NCBI GenBank assembly: GCA_028564675.1 | Contig: JAOVVO010000243.1 | Span: 1 to 64,000, forward strand | DNA length: 64,000 nt | Source of the DNA: Onchocerca lupi | Taxonomy: Eukaryota > Nematoda > Chromadorea > Rhabditida > Onchocercidae | Direction: 5' to 3' | Part shown: positions 63,483 to 64,000 of the stretch, one piece after another | Layout: each line of letters begins with the position of its first letter | Position numbering within the stretch: position 1 is the first letter of the stretch | Translations under genes and position numbers: made by a program | The notes under the pieces: generated by a model | The model's input: the letters and a program-made list of their open reading frames with translations, nothing else | Databases searched by the model: none | What the model was told of the DNA's origin: nothing

Positions 63483-64000
63483 CTTGCATATACTAAAAGA
63501 ATAATAAACAAGAGAGAAAGATAAAATACATAACCGCATGTTAAGTTTTAACGTACAAAAGAATTTCACTTCCAGATCATGGAATGAAAACAAAATCGAA
63601 AGCAAAAATTTAAAGTCACGTAAAACAAAACATAGGGAACCACATGATAAACGATTAATATGAGAAGTAGAGCATAATTGGAAAATAATCGATGAACGAT
63701 AAGACTAACTGTTGTCATCCTCAGAGGCATGCATTTTTATCAAATAATTCAACATGATGACTGCATGTTTAGCTATGTGAATGAAAATTTTTAAAAGATT
63801 TGAATATCAAAGGTTAAATTCGCAAATAGTAATCAACTTTGGGCAACTTATTTGAAACATATATTCAACAATCATTTCTTTATTACCTGGTTTAAACCAA
63901 CCTCTCTCTAGATCACGCAATCATTACGAGTGACAAATAAATTGCCCTAATTATCGTAGTGGGTAAGAAAAAATTTGAAAATTCAAATTCAGCGGAGTTT
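63483..64000. other. Upstream region of the Aurora kinase
   Basis: Non-coding as far as I can see. It should carry the minus-strand kinase promoter. A candidate acceptor lies just before the ATG (see separate entry). No divergent gene is evident before the window ends. Confidence 0.5.
63493..63501 (-). promoter_or_regulatory. Candidate spliced-leader acceptor ten bases before the kinase ATG
   Basis: On the minus strand ttcttttag ends at 63493, ten bases before the ATG at 63482, with no coding exon upstream. A very short leader after a strong acceptor is typical of nematode spliced-leader addition, so this is the best of the candidate sites here. It also supports the chosen start. Confidence 0.45.

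Overview
The window looks like nuclear DNA of a nematode. It is very A+T-rich, with many long poly-T and poly-A runs. Every gene is split into many exons by GT-AG introns ranging from tens of bases to about 15 kb. Protein features point to worms: a peroxidase with two ShKT domains (SKPO/MLT-7 style), an Aurora kinase of 304 residues closest in feel to C. elegans AIR-2, glycerol-type aquaporins, and a BEL/Pao retroelement. The big introns and base bias suggest a parasitic clade III (spirurid or filarial) worm rather than Caenorhabditis, but the species cannot be fixed from the sequence alone. All gene models were joined by hand from reading frame, splice sites and codon phase. All internal phases close without conflict.

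Layout. 1-1608: upstream DNA with a (TTA)n tract. 1609-10645 (+): a 13-exon ammonium transporter (AMT/Rh family). 10646-20524: about 10 kb with no recognisable gene. 20525-38950 (+): an 8-exon aquaglyceroporin whose first intron is about 15 kb, full of decayed tandem repeats, with a second possible first exon just before exon 2. 40296-43584 (+): a second, diverged aquaporin, a tandem duplicate with four identical internal exon lengths. 44639-46960 (-): a broken BEL/Pao retrotransposon fragment. 49157-58134 (-): a 15-exon secreted ShKT haem peroxidase. 58135-61282: no recognised gene. 61283-63482 (-): a 7-exon Aurora kinase. 63483-64000: its upstream DNA.

How the genes relate. Three membrane-channel genes (ammonium, glycerol/water, and a diverged aquaporin) lie head to tail on the plus strand. 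A shared role in nitrogen and osmotic balance is possible but is inference. The peroxidase (probably extracellular matrix or cuticle chemistry) and the Aurora kinase (mitosis and cytokinesis) lie on the other strand and have no evident link to them or to each other.

The most interesting point is the second aquaporin. It keeps both NPA motifs but has Ser where the selectivity-filter Arg and aromatic residue should be. Other points are a Tyr/Ile phenylalanine gate in the ammonium transporter, loss of both haem-ester residues in the peroxidase, a possible alternative promoter in the 15-kb intron, and a 29-bp hairpin in an intron. I found no wholly new multigene system.
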